Notes: a model not told the origin generated them from the letters alone. A DNA stretch of 39,291 bases from an uncultured Clostridia bacterium (GCA_947166135.1 CAMVDB010000012.1:1-39291), one strand, 5' to 3'. Shown: positions 31,732 through 39,195, numbered from the stretch's first letter. Numbers and translations: made by a program.

Positions 31732-31760
31732 TTGAAAAAATCGCGATTTTATGCTATAAT
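31732..31760 (+). promoter_or_regulatory. sigma-A promoter of the C39-like peptidase gene
   Basis: TTGAAA is 17 nt from a perfect TATAAT, directly behind the preceding terminator. Confidence 0.77.
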
Positions 31761-31801
31761 GCAAATGGTATTTGACAGAAAACAAATGATAGAGTGATAC
31801 T

Positions 31802-32578
31802 ATGAAGAAACAAACCATCCGCATCATCGCTGCCGGCGCGGCGGTCGTCGTGCTTCTCGCGGCGGGAACGGCGATCGGACTGAGCAGCCGACAGTCTGCA
31901 ACAAAAGCGACTCCGGATACGGCGGTCGTCGCGACCGAAGACCCGATGCCGTCCTCCTACATGATCGAGGGCGTTCCCGCGAAGCAGCAGGACGAGCTCA
32001 AGGCGGGCTGTGAGACCCATGCCGTAACGGCGCTGCTCCAGAGCTACGGCTACGATATCGACGAGTTCGGTTTTGCGAATAATTATCTCGACGTCCACTA
32101 TGTTTTTGATGACGGCGAGGGACATATGTACGGCCCCGATATGAACTCGGGCTTCGCCGGTACCGCTTACGCAGGCTGGGGCATCTATGCGCCCGCGATG
32201 GCGAAGTGCATGAATCATTATCTCTCCGACGTCAAGTCGAAACAGAAGGCGGTCGCCTATGAGGGCGGTACCCTCGCCGATCTGTGCCGCGAGTATATCG
32301 TCAACGGTACGCCTGTGGCGGTATGGGCGACGACCGATATGCAGGAGCCCGTTCCGCATGATACCTGGGAGGTCAATTACGTCGACGAGAACGCCAAGTA
32401 TAAGATGGGCGATTCGTTCACCTGGCCGCTGCACGAGCACTGTCTGGTGCTTGTCGGTTATGATGAGCGGGAGTACTACTTCTCCGATTCCGTCGCCGGC
32501 ACCACCTCGCATTTTGAGAAAGCGCTTTGTGAAAAGCGCTTTGAACAGCTCGGCAGCCAGTATATCGTATTGGAATAA
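31802..32578 (+). CDS. secreted or membrane-anchored C39-like cysteine peptidase
   Basis: This 258-residue protein has one N-terminal hydrophobic segment (about 8-27), acting as signal or anchor, and a short Ala/Thr-rich linker. The peptidase C39_2 fold spans about 50-258. The likely catalytic Cys70 lies in KAGCETHAVTALL, His213 in HCLVLVGYD, and an Asp in the SDSVAG turn. This group is papain-like. Some members act on cell-wall peptides or leader peptides, others are uncharacterised. No ABC transporter or bacteriocin gene is near, so a wall or surface role is more likely than bacteriocin export. The ribosome site is weak (GAGTGAT). Confidence 0.85.
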   Translation: MKKQTIRIIAAGAAVVVLLAAGTAIGLSSRQSATKATPDTAVVATEDPMPSSYMIEGVPAKQQDELKAGCETHAVTALLQSYGYDIDEFGFANNYLDVHYVFDDGEGHMYGPDMNSGFAGTAYAGWGIYAPAMAKCMNHYLSDVKSKQKAVAYEGGTLADLCREYIVNGTPVAVWATTDMQEPVPHDTWEVNYVDENAKYKMGDSFTWPLHEHCLVLVGYDEREYYFSDSVAGTTSHFEKALCEKRFEQLGSQYIVLE

Positions 32579-32600
32579 AGGGTAAAGTATAGAATAGAGC

Positions 32601-32631
32601 AAAGGGATCGGCATGCCGTCGATCCCTTTTA
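32601..32631 (+). terminator. terminator of the C39-like peptidase gene
   Basis: AAAGGGATCG and CGATCCCTTT form a 10-bp stem ending in TTTT. Confidence 0.85.
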
Positions 32632-32666
32632 TGCTGATATGATCTCAAAAACGCATCAGCAAAAGC

Positions 32667-32681
32667 TCAAGTCCCTTTCGG
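32667..32681 (+). repeat. inverted partial copy of the tRNA-Arg 3' end
   Basis: TCAAGTCCCTTTCGG matches 14 of 15 bases of the T-arm/acceptor end of the tRNA (CCGGAAGGGACTTGA, 32745-32759) in opposite orientation. It may be an attachment-site relic or part of a larger hairpin with the tRNA end. Confidence 0.5.
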
Positions 32682-32700
32682 CTTGCAGATTATAGGTAAA

Positions 32701-32738
32701 ATAATAACGGATACACCTTTTGGTGTATCCGTTATTAT
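32701..32738 (-). terminator. 17-bp perfect hairpin terminating tRNA-Arg
   Basis: Arms 32701-32717 and 32722-32738 are exactly complementary around a TTTT loop. The minus strand continues TTATTATTTTACC. Its first base is the last base of the tRNA CCA. Confidence 0.85.
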
Positions 32739-32814
32739 GGCGCGCCGGAAGGGACTTGAACCCCTGACCTACTGGTTCGTAGCCAGTCACTCTATCCAGC
32801 TGAGCTACCGGCGC
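32738..32814 (-). tRNA. trnR: tRNA-Arg, anticodon ACG
   Basis: All four stems can be read: acceptor GCGCCGG/CCGGCGC, D-stem GCTC/GAGT, anticodon stem ACTGG/CCAGT with loop CTACGAA, and T-stem AGGGG/CCCTT with loop TTCAAGT. The 77-nt gene encodes its own discriminator G and CCA. Anticodon ACG (inosine after editing) reads CGT, CGC and CGA arginine codons, which are abundant in these genes. The promoter is at 32877-32905. Confidence 0.97.
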
Positions 32815-32876
32815 GTATCTCCGATGTGCCGATGTGCGGCACAGGGTATGTAAACGGCTTATCTGCCGTAATTGAT

Positions 32877-32905
32877 ATCATATCACACTTCTGTCGAAAA
32901 ATCAA
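32877..32905 (-). promoter_or_regulatory. sigma-A promoter of tRNA-Arg
   Basis: On the minus strand TTGATT is 17 nt from TATGAT, about 60 nt before the mature tRNA. Confidence 0.65.
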
Positions 32906-33021
32906 GTAAAAGATTACACCTTTTTGCAAAAAGATTTTTGGCAGAGTGTACAATGGCGGGATATAAACGGTTATTTATATACCATATCATTCAGTGTGTC
33001 CCTTGGATCGCACAATATTCT

Positions 33022-33780
33022 TTAATTCAGCCCCAGCCCTTCGACGATCAGCTTGATCGCCAGATCCATCTTCACGGGATCGGTGAAGCGGTGATCCGCG
33101 TTCTCGACGGTGTGGAAGGTGATCCCGTTCTCTTCGGCGAAGAACCAGTCGGTATCGTGGTCGATGATCTCGTCCTTGTCGCCGTGGATGATCGTGATAT
33201 CAGCGGCGTATGGAGAGAAATCCCATGTCGTGATGTCCGCCTTCTGCAGATCGGTCAGGAAGTCGCGCGTCAGACGTATCTTGCGGTCGAAGCCGACCTG
33301 AGCGGGTCTGCCTTTCTCGATCGTTTCGATCTCGTCGGACGTGATGATGCGTGAGGTCAGGCTCTCGTACATGTTGACGGCGGGACAGCGCAGTACGGTC
33401 TTTTTGAACGGACTGCCGTGTTCGTAGATGTATTTGAGGTACAGGTAGCCGCCGAAGCTCGTCGCCGTGCCGTAGAGCTCCTCGGTTCGGAATCGCTTGC
33501 GAATATAGTCGAGCAGTACGCTCAGATAGTGATCACAGACCTCCAGACGCAGCTGAGGGGAGGCGTCGTCGCCGTGACACGGCCAGTCGAAGGTGATCAG
33601 GGCGATGTTCTTGTTGCGCTTGAGCATACGCGCCGCGAGCCTTGAGGCGGCGCGGGTGTCCTTATGTCCGCCGAAGCCGCTGCCGAACAATACGGTTCGC
33701 TTGATACTGCGCATATCCTCGCAGTAGATTTTACAGTGAATGCTGACGCCCTGTTCGTTTACGCTGAAAAACTTTTCCAT
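33022..33780 (-). CDS. alpha/beta hydrolase
   Basis: This 252-residue soluble hydrolase shows an oxyanion-type strand VLFGSGFGGHKD at 30-41. The nucleophile Ser108 lies in TATSFGG, an acidic residue in HGDKDEIID, and the catalytic His in ENADHRF near the end. It probably cleaves esters or acyl-peptides. It has no signal peptide. I chose ATG 33780 with a GGGAGG site. The frame continues upstream through the divergent promoter region but without a ribosome site. It is divergent from the lipoprotein gene. The substrate is unknown. Confidence 0.9.
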   Translation of the reverse strand: MEKFFSVNEQGVSIHCKIYCEDMRSIKRTVLFGSGFGGHKDTRAASRLAARMLKRNKNIALITFDWPCHGDDASPQLRLEVCDHYLSVLLDYIRKRFRTEELYGTATSFGGYLYLKYIYEHGSPFKKTVLRCPAVNMYESLTSRIITSDEIETIEKGRPAQVGFDRKIRLTRDFLTDLQKADITTWDFSPYAADITIIHGDKDEIIDHDTDWFFAEENGITFHTVENADHRFTDPVKMDLAIKLIVEGLGLN

Positions 33781-33804
33781 AACTGCCTCCCTTGCTCTGT
33801 GTGG

Positions 33805-33833
33805 ATTATAGCATATCGACCGCTTTGATGCAA
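33805..33833 (-). promoter_or_regulatory. sigma-A promoter of the alpha/beta hydrolase
   Basis: On the minus strand TTGCAT is 17 nt from a perfect TATAAT, about 25 nt before ATG 33780. Confidence 0.75.
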
Positions 33834-33855
33834 GCGCATACATACAGAGATCGCC

Positions 33856-33885
33856 TTGACAAGCGTGATTAGGATGTGCTATCAT
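33856..33885 (+). promoter_or_regulatory. sigma-A promoter of the 33.9-kb lipoprotein gene
   Basis: TTGACA is 18 nt from TATCAT, 31 nt before the start. Confidence 0.68.
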
Positions 33886-33916
33886 CATATTATCAGCTGA
33901 AAACGGAGGTATTATT

Positions 33917-34402
33917 ATGACAGCAAAAAGAGTATTCGCGATCATCGCTCTATGCTTGATGACGGTCGCCCTTCTCACGGCATGCGGCGATAAAAAGGTG
34001 ATCACGCCGGAAGATTTTTCACAGAAGGCGACTGCTGACGATATGCAGATCGGCGACGCGACTGAACAGTATGCTCAGTACGATCATATCGTTAACGTTA
34101 CCGTCGCGAAACACTCCGATGGCTGGCAGGTCGAGCTGCTGACCTCGAAAGATGCGGAGACAGCCATTGGTATGTTTGAAAGCAACAAAGAGGACTTTGA
34201 GAATACCGGTTCATCCGCTACGGAGGATCAGACGGGGTCGGCTTATTCTCAGATCAATGTCGGCAACAGCAATGTTTATTCTGCCGAACGCGGCGGAAAG
34301 TTCCAGTACCTTTGCCGCGTTGATAATACGCTTCTTTATGCCAATATAGATATGCAGTATAAGGACGCAGCTCAGGATTTTATAAAGAAGATCGGTTATT
34401 AA
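33917..34402 (+). CDS. hypothetical lipoprotein
   Basis: This 161-residue protein has a lipoprotein signal with lipobox LTAC (Cys23). The mature domain of about 135 residues is acidic and polar, with a helix-rich start, and ends QYKDAAQDFIKKIGY. I recognise no family. Small proteins of this type in Clostridia often sit outside the membrane as binding or sensory domains, but no evidence here is specific. The stop codon TAA (34400-34402) lies inside the left arm of the palindromic element at 34399-34578. The insertion may have altered the original C-terminus. The ribosome site is ACGGAGG. Confidence 0.85.
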   Translation: MTAKRVFAIIALCLMTVALLTACGDKKVITPEDFSQKATADDMQIGDATEQYAQYDHIVNVTVAKHSDGWQVELLTSKDAETAIGMFESNKEDFENTGSSATEDQTGSAYSQINVGNSNVYSAERGGKFQYLCRVDNTLLYANIDMQYKDAAQDFIKKIGY

Positions 34403-34578
34403 GTAGACACTGATTAATTCGGGTGTACAAATTGTGTCAGTAGATTTTTCGTCAGTTTGGACAAATAATCAGTTCGCATACTGACGTATGGGTACTGATT
34501 TTTGGGCAAAATGGCGGAAAAGATACAAGCAAGTTGTATACCCAGCTGTCAGGCGTGAATTAATCAGTGGCTACTTAA
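34399..34578. mobile_element. 180-bp palindromic MITE-like element
   Basis: Terminal arms 34399-34420 (TTAAGTAGACACTGATTAAT plus TC) and 34557-34578 are complementary at 21 of 22 bases. Self-complementarity continues inward with gaps (GGGTGTACAAATTG against GGGTATACAACTTG, then a longer stretch) to a central CATAC-tgac-GTATG tip at 34477-34490. The entire unit can fold into one long hairpin. It contains no gene. It sits between the lipoprotein gene and its terminator, with the gene's stop codon inside its edge. No clear target duplication is visible. Confidence 0.75.
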
Positions 34579-34582
34579 GTAA

Positions 34583-34616
34583 AAAAGCGAGGCGTTTCTG
34601 CTTCGCTTTTCTTTCT
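34583..34616 (+). terminator. terminator after the palindromic element
   Basis: AAAAGCGA and TCGCTTTT form an 8-bp stem around 12 nt, then CTTTCT. It probably was the lipoprotein gene's original terminator. Confidence 0.72.
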
Positions 34617-34622
34617 GCATAC

Positions 34623-34651
34623 TTGACAAAAGAGCTTCCGGGGATTATTAT
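34623..34651 (+). promoter_or_regulatory. sigma-A promoter of the TPP-riboswitch operon
   Basis: TTGACA is 17 nt from TATTAT, ending 13 nt before the riboswitch aptamer. Confidence 0.8.
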
Positions 34652-34664
34652 AGTAGCGGAAAAC

Positions 34665-34811
34665 ACCACGGGGGTGCCTGCGCGAAAGCCGGCTGAGATT
34701 GGGATAGACGCTTCCCTGACCCTTGGCACATGTTGCCTGTACCTGATACGGATAATGCCGTCGTAGGGAGCTGTAAGAGATTTAGCGCCATGCGATCGCG
34801 TGGTGCTTTTT
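34665..34811 (+). promoter_or_regulatory. TPP riboswitch (THI element) with terminator
   Basis: The aptamer (34665-34772) has the conserved ACGGGGGTGCC, GGCTGAGA, GACCCTT and ACCTGATACGGATAATGCCG followed by TCGTAGGGAG. A terminator hairpin follows at 34784-34811. This is the arrangement of a transcriptional OFF switch: thiamine pyrophosphate binding favours termination before the thiamine-transport genes. Confidence 0.95.
34784..34811 (+). terminator. TPP riboswitch terminator
   Basis: AGCGCCATGCG pairs with CGCGTGGTGCT (two G-U pairs) and is followed by T5. Confidence 0.82.
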
Positions 34812-34840
34812 ACTTTATATTATGATTTGGAGGTAGTATT

Positions 34841-35137
34841 ATGAACGCAAGCGTAGCGATCCAGACCTTACCCGAGGCTAAGAACGATGAGGAGCTGATC
34901 CGTATCGTCGACGAGGTCATCGCCTATATCAAGAGCACGGGGCTCAAGTGCTATGTCGGTCCCTTCGAGACCGCGATCGAGGGCGATTACGACGAGCTGA
35001 TGGATATCGTCAAGGAGTGCCAGCATATCGCGATCCGCGCAGGCGCGCCGTCGGTGCTGGCGTATATCAAGGTCGATTACCGGCCGGAGGGGGATGTGCT
35101 GACCATTGAGCGCAAGGTTACGAAGCACCATCAGTAA
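34841..35137 (+). CDS. thiamine-binding protein of the MTH1187/YkoF-like family
   Basis: This 98-residue protein is a one-domain ferredoxin-like fold of the family that binds thiamine or its pyrimidine part (HMP) in the cytoplasm. Typical features are the start ASVAIQTLP, KSTGLKCYVGPFETAIEGDYDEL in the middle, and VDYRPEGDVLTIERKV at the end. It is the first gene behind the TPP riboswitch and overlaps the permease start by 32 bp. It may buffer imported thiamine or HMP or regulate the transporter. It has an ideal GGAGG site. Confidence 0.93.
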   Translation: MNASVAIQTLPEAKNDEELIRIVDEVIAYIKSTGLKCYVGPFETAIEGDYDELMDIVKECQHIAIRAGAPSVLAYIKVDYRPEGDVLTIERKVTKHHQ

Positions 35138-35888
35138 GGCAGCTTTCCCCGTCGCGGCGCTGGTTCTGCTCTTCGCCGCGTGGCAGCTGATCTGTACCGT
35201 CGGAAATATCCCGAAGTATATGCTGCCGTCGCCTGCCGATGTATTCGCCGCCTTCAAGGCGGATTGGCGGCTGATGCTCAGCCATGCGAAGGTCACGCTG
35301 CTCGAGACCTTCATCGGCTTGTTCTTCGGTATTCTGATCGGCTTTTTGATGGCGGTGGTGATGGATCGATTCTCCGTTATCCGGAAGATGATCTATCCGC
35401 TGGTGGTTATAAGCCAGACCATCCCCACGGTGGCGATCGCGCCGCTGCTGGTTATATGGATGGGTTATCAGATGCTGCCGAAGATCGTGCTGATCATCTT
35501 AGTCGTCTTTTTCCCGATCACGATCAGTCTTCTCGAGGGCTTTTCGTCCGTGGACGCCGATACGGTGAACCTGATGCGCTCGATGGGCGCGAGCAGGATG
35601 CAGATCTTCCGCTATGTGAAGCTGCCGAACTCACTGGGGCAATTCTTCTCCAGTCTGAAGATATCGGTTTCCTACGCGGTTGTCAGCGCGGTAGTATCCG
35701 AGTGGATCGGCGGAACCGAGGGACTCGGCTGTTACATGACCCGCGTGCGCAAGTCCTTCTCATCGGACAAGATGTTTGCGGTGATCATCCTGATCTCCGT
35801 GCTGAGCCTGATCCTTATATGGCTGACAACGGTACTGCAGCACGCGTGCATGCCGTGGGAGAAGGTCAACAGCGAACAAAAACGTTAA
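35106..35888 (+). CDS. thiX: ABC transporter permease, thiamine/HMP type (ThiX-like)
   Basis: This 260-residue permease has about six helices and an EAA loop, LMRSMGASRMQIFRYVKLPN, near residues 158-177. Proteins with this N-terminus (IPKYMLPSPADVF) belong to the SsuC/TauC/ThiX group. The start is inferred to be TTG 35106, because an in-frame TGA lies at 35100-35102 and no ATG or GTG follows before the first helix. A GGAGGGGG stretch lies 12 nt upstream inside the previous gene. With the next two genes it forms a complete importer under TPP control. Confidence 0.92.
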   Translation: MSARLRSTISKAAFPVAALVLLFAAWQLICTVGNIPKYMLPSPADVFAAFKADWRLMLSHAKVTLLETFIGLFFGILIGFLMAVVMDRFSVIRKMIYPLVVISQTIPTVAIAPLLVIWMGYQMLPKIVLIILVVFFPITISLLEGFSSVDADTVNLMRSMGASRMQIFRYVKLPNSLGQFFSSLKISVSYAVVSAVVSEWIGGTEGLGCYMTRVRKSFSSDKMFAVIILISVLSLILIWLTTVLQHACMPWEKVNSEQKR

Positions 35889-35927
35889 TCAGCAATTATA
35901 CTGAATGAATTATTTGGAGGTATTGAT

Positions 35928-36962
35928 ATGAAAAGATTTTTTGCAATACTACTCGCCTGCGTCTTGATGCTGGCGGTATTTACCGGCTGCGGCGCACAGA
36001 AGCCCGCCGAGAACAAGGCGACTGCCGATTCCGCTGCGACTGCGGATACAGCCGCTAAAACGAAGATCACCTTCGTACTGGACTGGACGCCCAACACCAA
36101 CCACACCGGTCTGTACGTTGCTCAGGAGAAGGGCTTTTTTGATGAAGCGGGTCTCGATATCGAGATCGTTCAGCCGCCCGAGGACGGCGCCGAGATGCTC
36201 GTAGGCTCCGGCGGCGCCCAGTTCGGCGTATCGTTCCAGGATTCGATGCTCCCCGCCGTAGCGGGTGACAATGCGATGCCCATCGAGGCGGTCGCCGCGG
36301 TGGTTCAGCACAACACCTCCGGCATCATCTCCCTCAAGGGCAAGGGCATGGATACCCCCAAGGGCATGGAAGGTAAGAAGTACGCGACCTGGGATCTGCC
36401 GATCGAGAAGGCGACCCTCAAGCAGGTCGTCGAGGCTGACGGCGGCGACTTCAGCAAGGTCGAGCTGATCCCCTCTACCGTGACCGATGAGGTATCCGCG
36501 TTACAGTCCGAAGCCGTGGACGCGATCTGGGTATTCTACGGCTGGGCAGGCGTCGCGACCGAGGTTGCGGGTCTTGAGACCGACTACTTCGCGTTCAAGG
36601 ACATTGATCCCGTATTCGATTATTATACTCCCGTTATCATCGGCAACACCGATTGGATGAAGGCGAATCCCGACGCGACGAAGGCCTTCCTTTCCGCGCT
36701 GAAGAAGGGCTACGAGTACGCGATCGAGAGTCCCGAGGACGCTGCGGAGATCCTGCTCAAGAATGCTCCCGAGCTCGACCGCGAGCTCGTTATCGCGAGC
36801 CAGAAGTACCTCTCCAAGGAGTACAAGGCGGACGTCGAGCGTTGGGGCTACATGGATCCTCAGCGTTGGAACGCGTTCTATAACTGGATCAACGAGAACA
36901 AGCTCTTCACCGCTGAGATCGCCGAGAACACCGGCTTTACCAACGAATATCTCCCCGAGTAA
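35928..36962 (+). CDS. thiY: ABC substrate-binding lipoprotein, thiamine-precursor type (ThiY-like)
   Basis: This 344-residue lipoprotein has lipobox FTGC (Cys21) and an Ala/Thr-rich linker. The NMT1/THI5-like binding fold starts near 47. The stretch LDWTPNTNHTGLYVAQEKGF at 50-69 is the hallmark of ThiY proteins, which bind formylamino-pyrimidine or HMP precursors. It captures the substrate outside the membrane for the permease before it and the ATPase after it. Its TAA overlaps the ATPase ATG (TAATG). The ribosome site is GGAGG. Precise ligand (thiamine, HMP or FAMP) is undetermined. Confidence 0.94.
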   Translation: MKRFFAILLACVLMLAVFTGCGAQKPAENKATADSAATADTAAKTKITFVLDWTPNTNHTGLYVAQEKGFFDEAGLDIEIVQPPEDGAEMLVGSGGAQFGVSFQDSMLPAVAGDNAMPIEAVAAVVQHNTSGIISLKGKGMDTPKGMEGKKYATWDLPIEKATLKQVVEADGGDFSKVELIPSTVTDEVSALQSEAVDAIWVFYGWAGVATEVAGLETDYFAFKDIDPVFDYYTPVIIGNTDWMKANPDATKAFLSALKKGYEYAIESPEDAAEILLKNAPELDRELVIASQKYLSKEYKADVERWGYMDPQRWNAFYNWINENKLFTAEIAENTGFTNEYLPE

Positions 36963-37714
36963 TGGCAACGCTGGAAGTCAGAGATCTGACCTTTGCCTAC
37001 AACAATACCCGCAACATCCTCGAGAACATCAACCTCACCGTGAACGATGGCGAGCTGGTGTGTCTTCTGGGTGTGAGCGGTGGCGGCAAGACCACGCTGT
37101 TCAACATCATCGCGGGGCTCTTGAAGCCTCAGCAGGGGCGGGTGTTGATCGACGGCGAGGATATCACCGGACAGACGGGCAGGGTCAGCTATATGCTGCA
37201 GAAGGACATGCTCCTGCCGTACCGCACGGTCGAGGATAATATCGCTCTGCCGCTGTTGATCAAGGGCATGAATAAGAAGGAAGCCCGCAAGATCGTTCGC
37301 GGGAACACCGAGCGCTTCGGTATCGCGGGCAGAGAGAAGAAGTACCCCGCCCAGCTCTCGGGCGGTATGCGCCAGCGTGCCGCGCTGCTGAGGACGTACC
37401 TGTTCTCGGCGGATGTCGCTCTCCTGGACGAGCCGTTCAGCGCGCTGGACACCATCACCAAGAGCGCCATGCACCGCTGGTATCTTGATGTGATGGAGAA
37501 CATCAAGATGTCGACCGTGTTCATCACTCACGATGTGGATGAGGCGATCCTGCTCTCCGACCGTATCCTTCTGCTCGGCGGCAGACCCGCGACCCTTACC
37601 GATGAGATCGTTATTGACGAGCCGAAGCCGCGCAGCAGCGACTTTGTGCTGACCGACCGCTTCCTGCAGTACAAGAGGCGGATCATCTCGAAGATACAAG
37701 CTCCCGAAGCCTGA
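36962..37714 (+). CDS. thiZ: ABC transporter ATPase, thiamine/HMP type (ThiZ-like)
   Basis: This 250-residue ATPase is complete. It has Walker A GVSGGGKT at 37-44, Q-loop Gln80, signature LSGGMRQR at 132-139, Walker B DVALLDE at 151-157 and H-loop His190 in FITHD. It energises the ThiX permease. The start overlaps the ThiY stop by one base, with no separate strong ribosome site, so translational coupling is expected. It is the last gene of the TPP-controlled operon. Confidence 0.95.
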   Translation: MATLEVRDLTFAYNNTRNILENINLTVNDGELVCLLGVSGGGKTTLFNIIAGLLKPQQGRVLIDGEDITGQTGRVSYMLQKDMLLPYRTVEDNIALPLLIKGMNKKEARKIVRGNTERFGIAGREKKYPAQLSGGMRQRAALLRTYLFSADVALLDEPFSALDTITKSAMHRWYLDVMENIKMSTVFITHDVDEAILLSDRILLLGGRPATLTDEIVIDEPKPRSSDFVLTDRFLQYKRRIISKIQAPEA

Positions 37715-37725
37715 TTCGGATATGG

Positions 37726-37755
37726 AATACCGTCCGCTTATGCGGGCGGTATTTT
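37726..37755 (+). terminator. terminator of the thiamine-transport operon
   Basis: AATACCGTCCGC pairs with GCGGGCGGTATT (one G-U) around TTAT, then TT and GCGTTTTG. Confidence 0.85.
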
Positions 37756-37769
37756 GCGTTTTGCGGATA

Positions 37770-37798
37770 TTGCAAAAAATCGGTGCATAGTATATAAT
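37770..37798 (+). promoter_or_regulatory. sigma-A promoter of the metallophosphoesterase/CYTH operon
   Basis: TTGCAA is 17 nt from a perfect TATAAT, 28 nt before the start. Confidence 0.77.
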
Positions 37799-37826
37799 GA
37801 TAGAAAATTATTACGGAGGTGTGAGT

Positions 37827-38636
37827 ATGTCGAAGACTGTGGTAACGCGCTATACGGTCGACAGCGGGCTGCATTTGTCGCGACCGGTTCGTATCGCGCA
37901 TGTATCCGATATACACGAGCGACCCTGCGACGATATCCTCGCGCTGATCCGTCGCGAAAAGCCCGATCTGATCATGATAACGGGCGATACCTTTGAGCGC
38001 TATGATAACCGTCCTCAGTACGAGACGGAGCACCGACCGATCAAGCGCCTGATCGTCACTCTGATCCATTACGCAAACTATCTACTGACAAAGCTGACTC
38101 CTCAAAAGGATAAGGCGAATATCGAGAATGTCCGGCGCTTCTTAGAGGGAGCGACAGAGCTCGCGCCGGTCTATATGAGCCTCGGCAACCATGAACAGCA
38201 GCTGATCGACGACGATTATCTTTTGCTCGGTAAGCTCGGTGTGACCCTGCTGGATAACGCCGATACGCCCGTACAGGTGCGGGATTTTTCTTTCATCCTC
38301 GGCGGCATGTCCGTCTGGGATTATGAAGAATGGCTGCCGACTTATCTGAGTAAAAGCGGCTATAAGCTGCTGATGTGCCACCGTCCGAACGAGTACTTCG
38401 ACCATATCGAGGATTCGGATGTCGATCTGACCCTCTCCGGTCATACCCACGGCGGTCAGATCAGGATAGGGAAGAAGGGCAGGGGCTTCTTCGTCCCGGG
38501 ACAGGGCGTATTCGGAAGATTTGCTCACGGCAGGTTCAGCGACGGCAGACTGATCATATCGGCGGGCTGCTCCAATACCGCCGCCTGTCCGCGATGGTTC
38601 AATCCCCGTGAGCTCGTGATAACGGAGGTGAAATAA
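37827..38636 (+). CDS. metallophosphoesterase (calcineurin-like, YkuE-type)
   Basis: This 269-residue phosphoesterase has the five metal-binding motifs in order: Asp28-x-His30 in HVSDIHE, GDTF, GNHE, a central CHRP and GHTHGGQ. The order and spacing match YkuE-type membrane-associated or secreted enzymes, though only a weak hydrophobic start is seen here. I chose ATG 37827, 7 nt behind ACGGAGG. The in-frame GTG 37821 is too close. The CYTH gene overlaps its stop by one base. The substrate (lipid, nucleotide or phosphoester) is unknown. Confidence 0.92.
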   Translation: MSKTVVTRYTVDSGLHLSRPVRIAHVSDIHERPCDDILALIRREKPDLIMITGDTFERYDNRPQYETEHRPIKRLIVTLIHYANYLLTKLTPQKDKANIENVRRFLEGATELAPVYMSLGNHEQQLIDDDYLLLGKLGVTLLDNADTPVQVRDFSFILGGMSVWDYEEWLPTYLSKSGYKLLMCHRPNEYFDHIEDSDVDLTLSGHTHGGQIRIGKKGRGFFVPGQGVFGRFAHGRFSDGRLIISAGCSNTAACPRWFNPRELVITEVK

Positions 38637-39160
38637 TGGAAAAATTTGATATCAATAAAGCACCTCTGGAGATCGAGCGGAAATTCCTGATCCGGTATCC
38701 CGATATCGACGCGCTGCGGGAGATGCCCGGCTACCGCGTCGTTCATATCGAGCAGACCTATCTGTCCGCTGACATCGACTTTAAGGGCGGCAGGATCCGC
38801 CGCATCACCGACGGAGCTTCCACCCGCTATGTATATACGTTTAAGGAGCGGTTGAGCGATATGACCCGCTTTGAGTTTGAACGCGAGATCGGTGAAGCAG
38901 AGTATCTGGAGCTTTTGTCCCGCCGTACCCCGAACACCGTTAAGATCGAGAAGGACAGGCATATCTTCGATTACGCCGGCCTGACCTACGAGCTGGATGT
39001 ATATTCCTTCTGGGATGATCAGGCGACGCTGGAGGCGGAGGTCGACAGCGAGGATACGCCCATCCCCATCCCGCCGTGTGTGGAGCTGATCCGCGAGGTC
39101 ACCCACGACCGCCGCTATAACAACTCGCAGTTAGCAAATAACAAAGGAATCATAGAGTAA
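38636..39160 (+). CDS. CYTH domain protein (inorganic triphosphatase/adenylate cyclase-like)
   Basis: This 174-residue CYTH protein binds triphosphate-containing substrates inside an eight-stranded tunnel. The signature E-x-E-x-K is Glu12, Glu14 and Lys16 in LEIERKFLI, and further tunnel residues are in RIRRITDG, YVYTFKE and FEFEREIG. Stand-alone bacterial CYTH proteins of this size are usually tripolyphosphatases or nucleoside triphosphatases. Its ATG overlaps the preceding TAA (TAATG), so it is co-translated with the phosphoesterase, suggesting work on the same phosphorylated compound. It has no own ribosome site beyond GGAGG inside the previous gene's end. Confidence 0.93.
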   Translation: MEKFDINKAPLEIERKFLIRYPDIDALREMPGYRVVHIEQTYLSADIDFKGGRIRRITDGASTRYVYTFKERLSDMTRFEFEREIGEAEYLELLSRRTPNTVKIEKDRHIFDYAGLTYELDVYSFWDDQATLEAEVDSEDTPIPIPPCVELIREVTHDRRYNNSQLANNKGIIE

Positions 39161-39163
39161 ACG

Positions 39164-39195
39164 AACAGCGCCCCGTAAGAGGCGCTGTTTTATTA
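39164..39195 (+). terminator. terminator of the phosphoesterase/CYTH operon
   Basis: AACAGCGCC and GGCGCTGTT form a 9-bp stem with an 8-nt loop, then TTATT. The remaining 96 bases to the window end are AT-rich and hold no gene I can see. Confidence 0.85.

Noticed and set aside
34841-35105. Earlier start for the ThiX permease inside the thiamine-binding gene
   Set aside because: An in-frame TGA at 35100-35102 blocks any start before TTG 35106.
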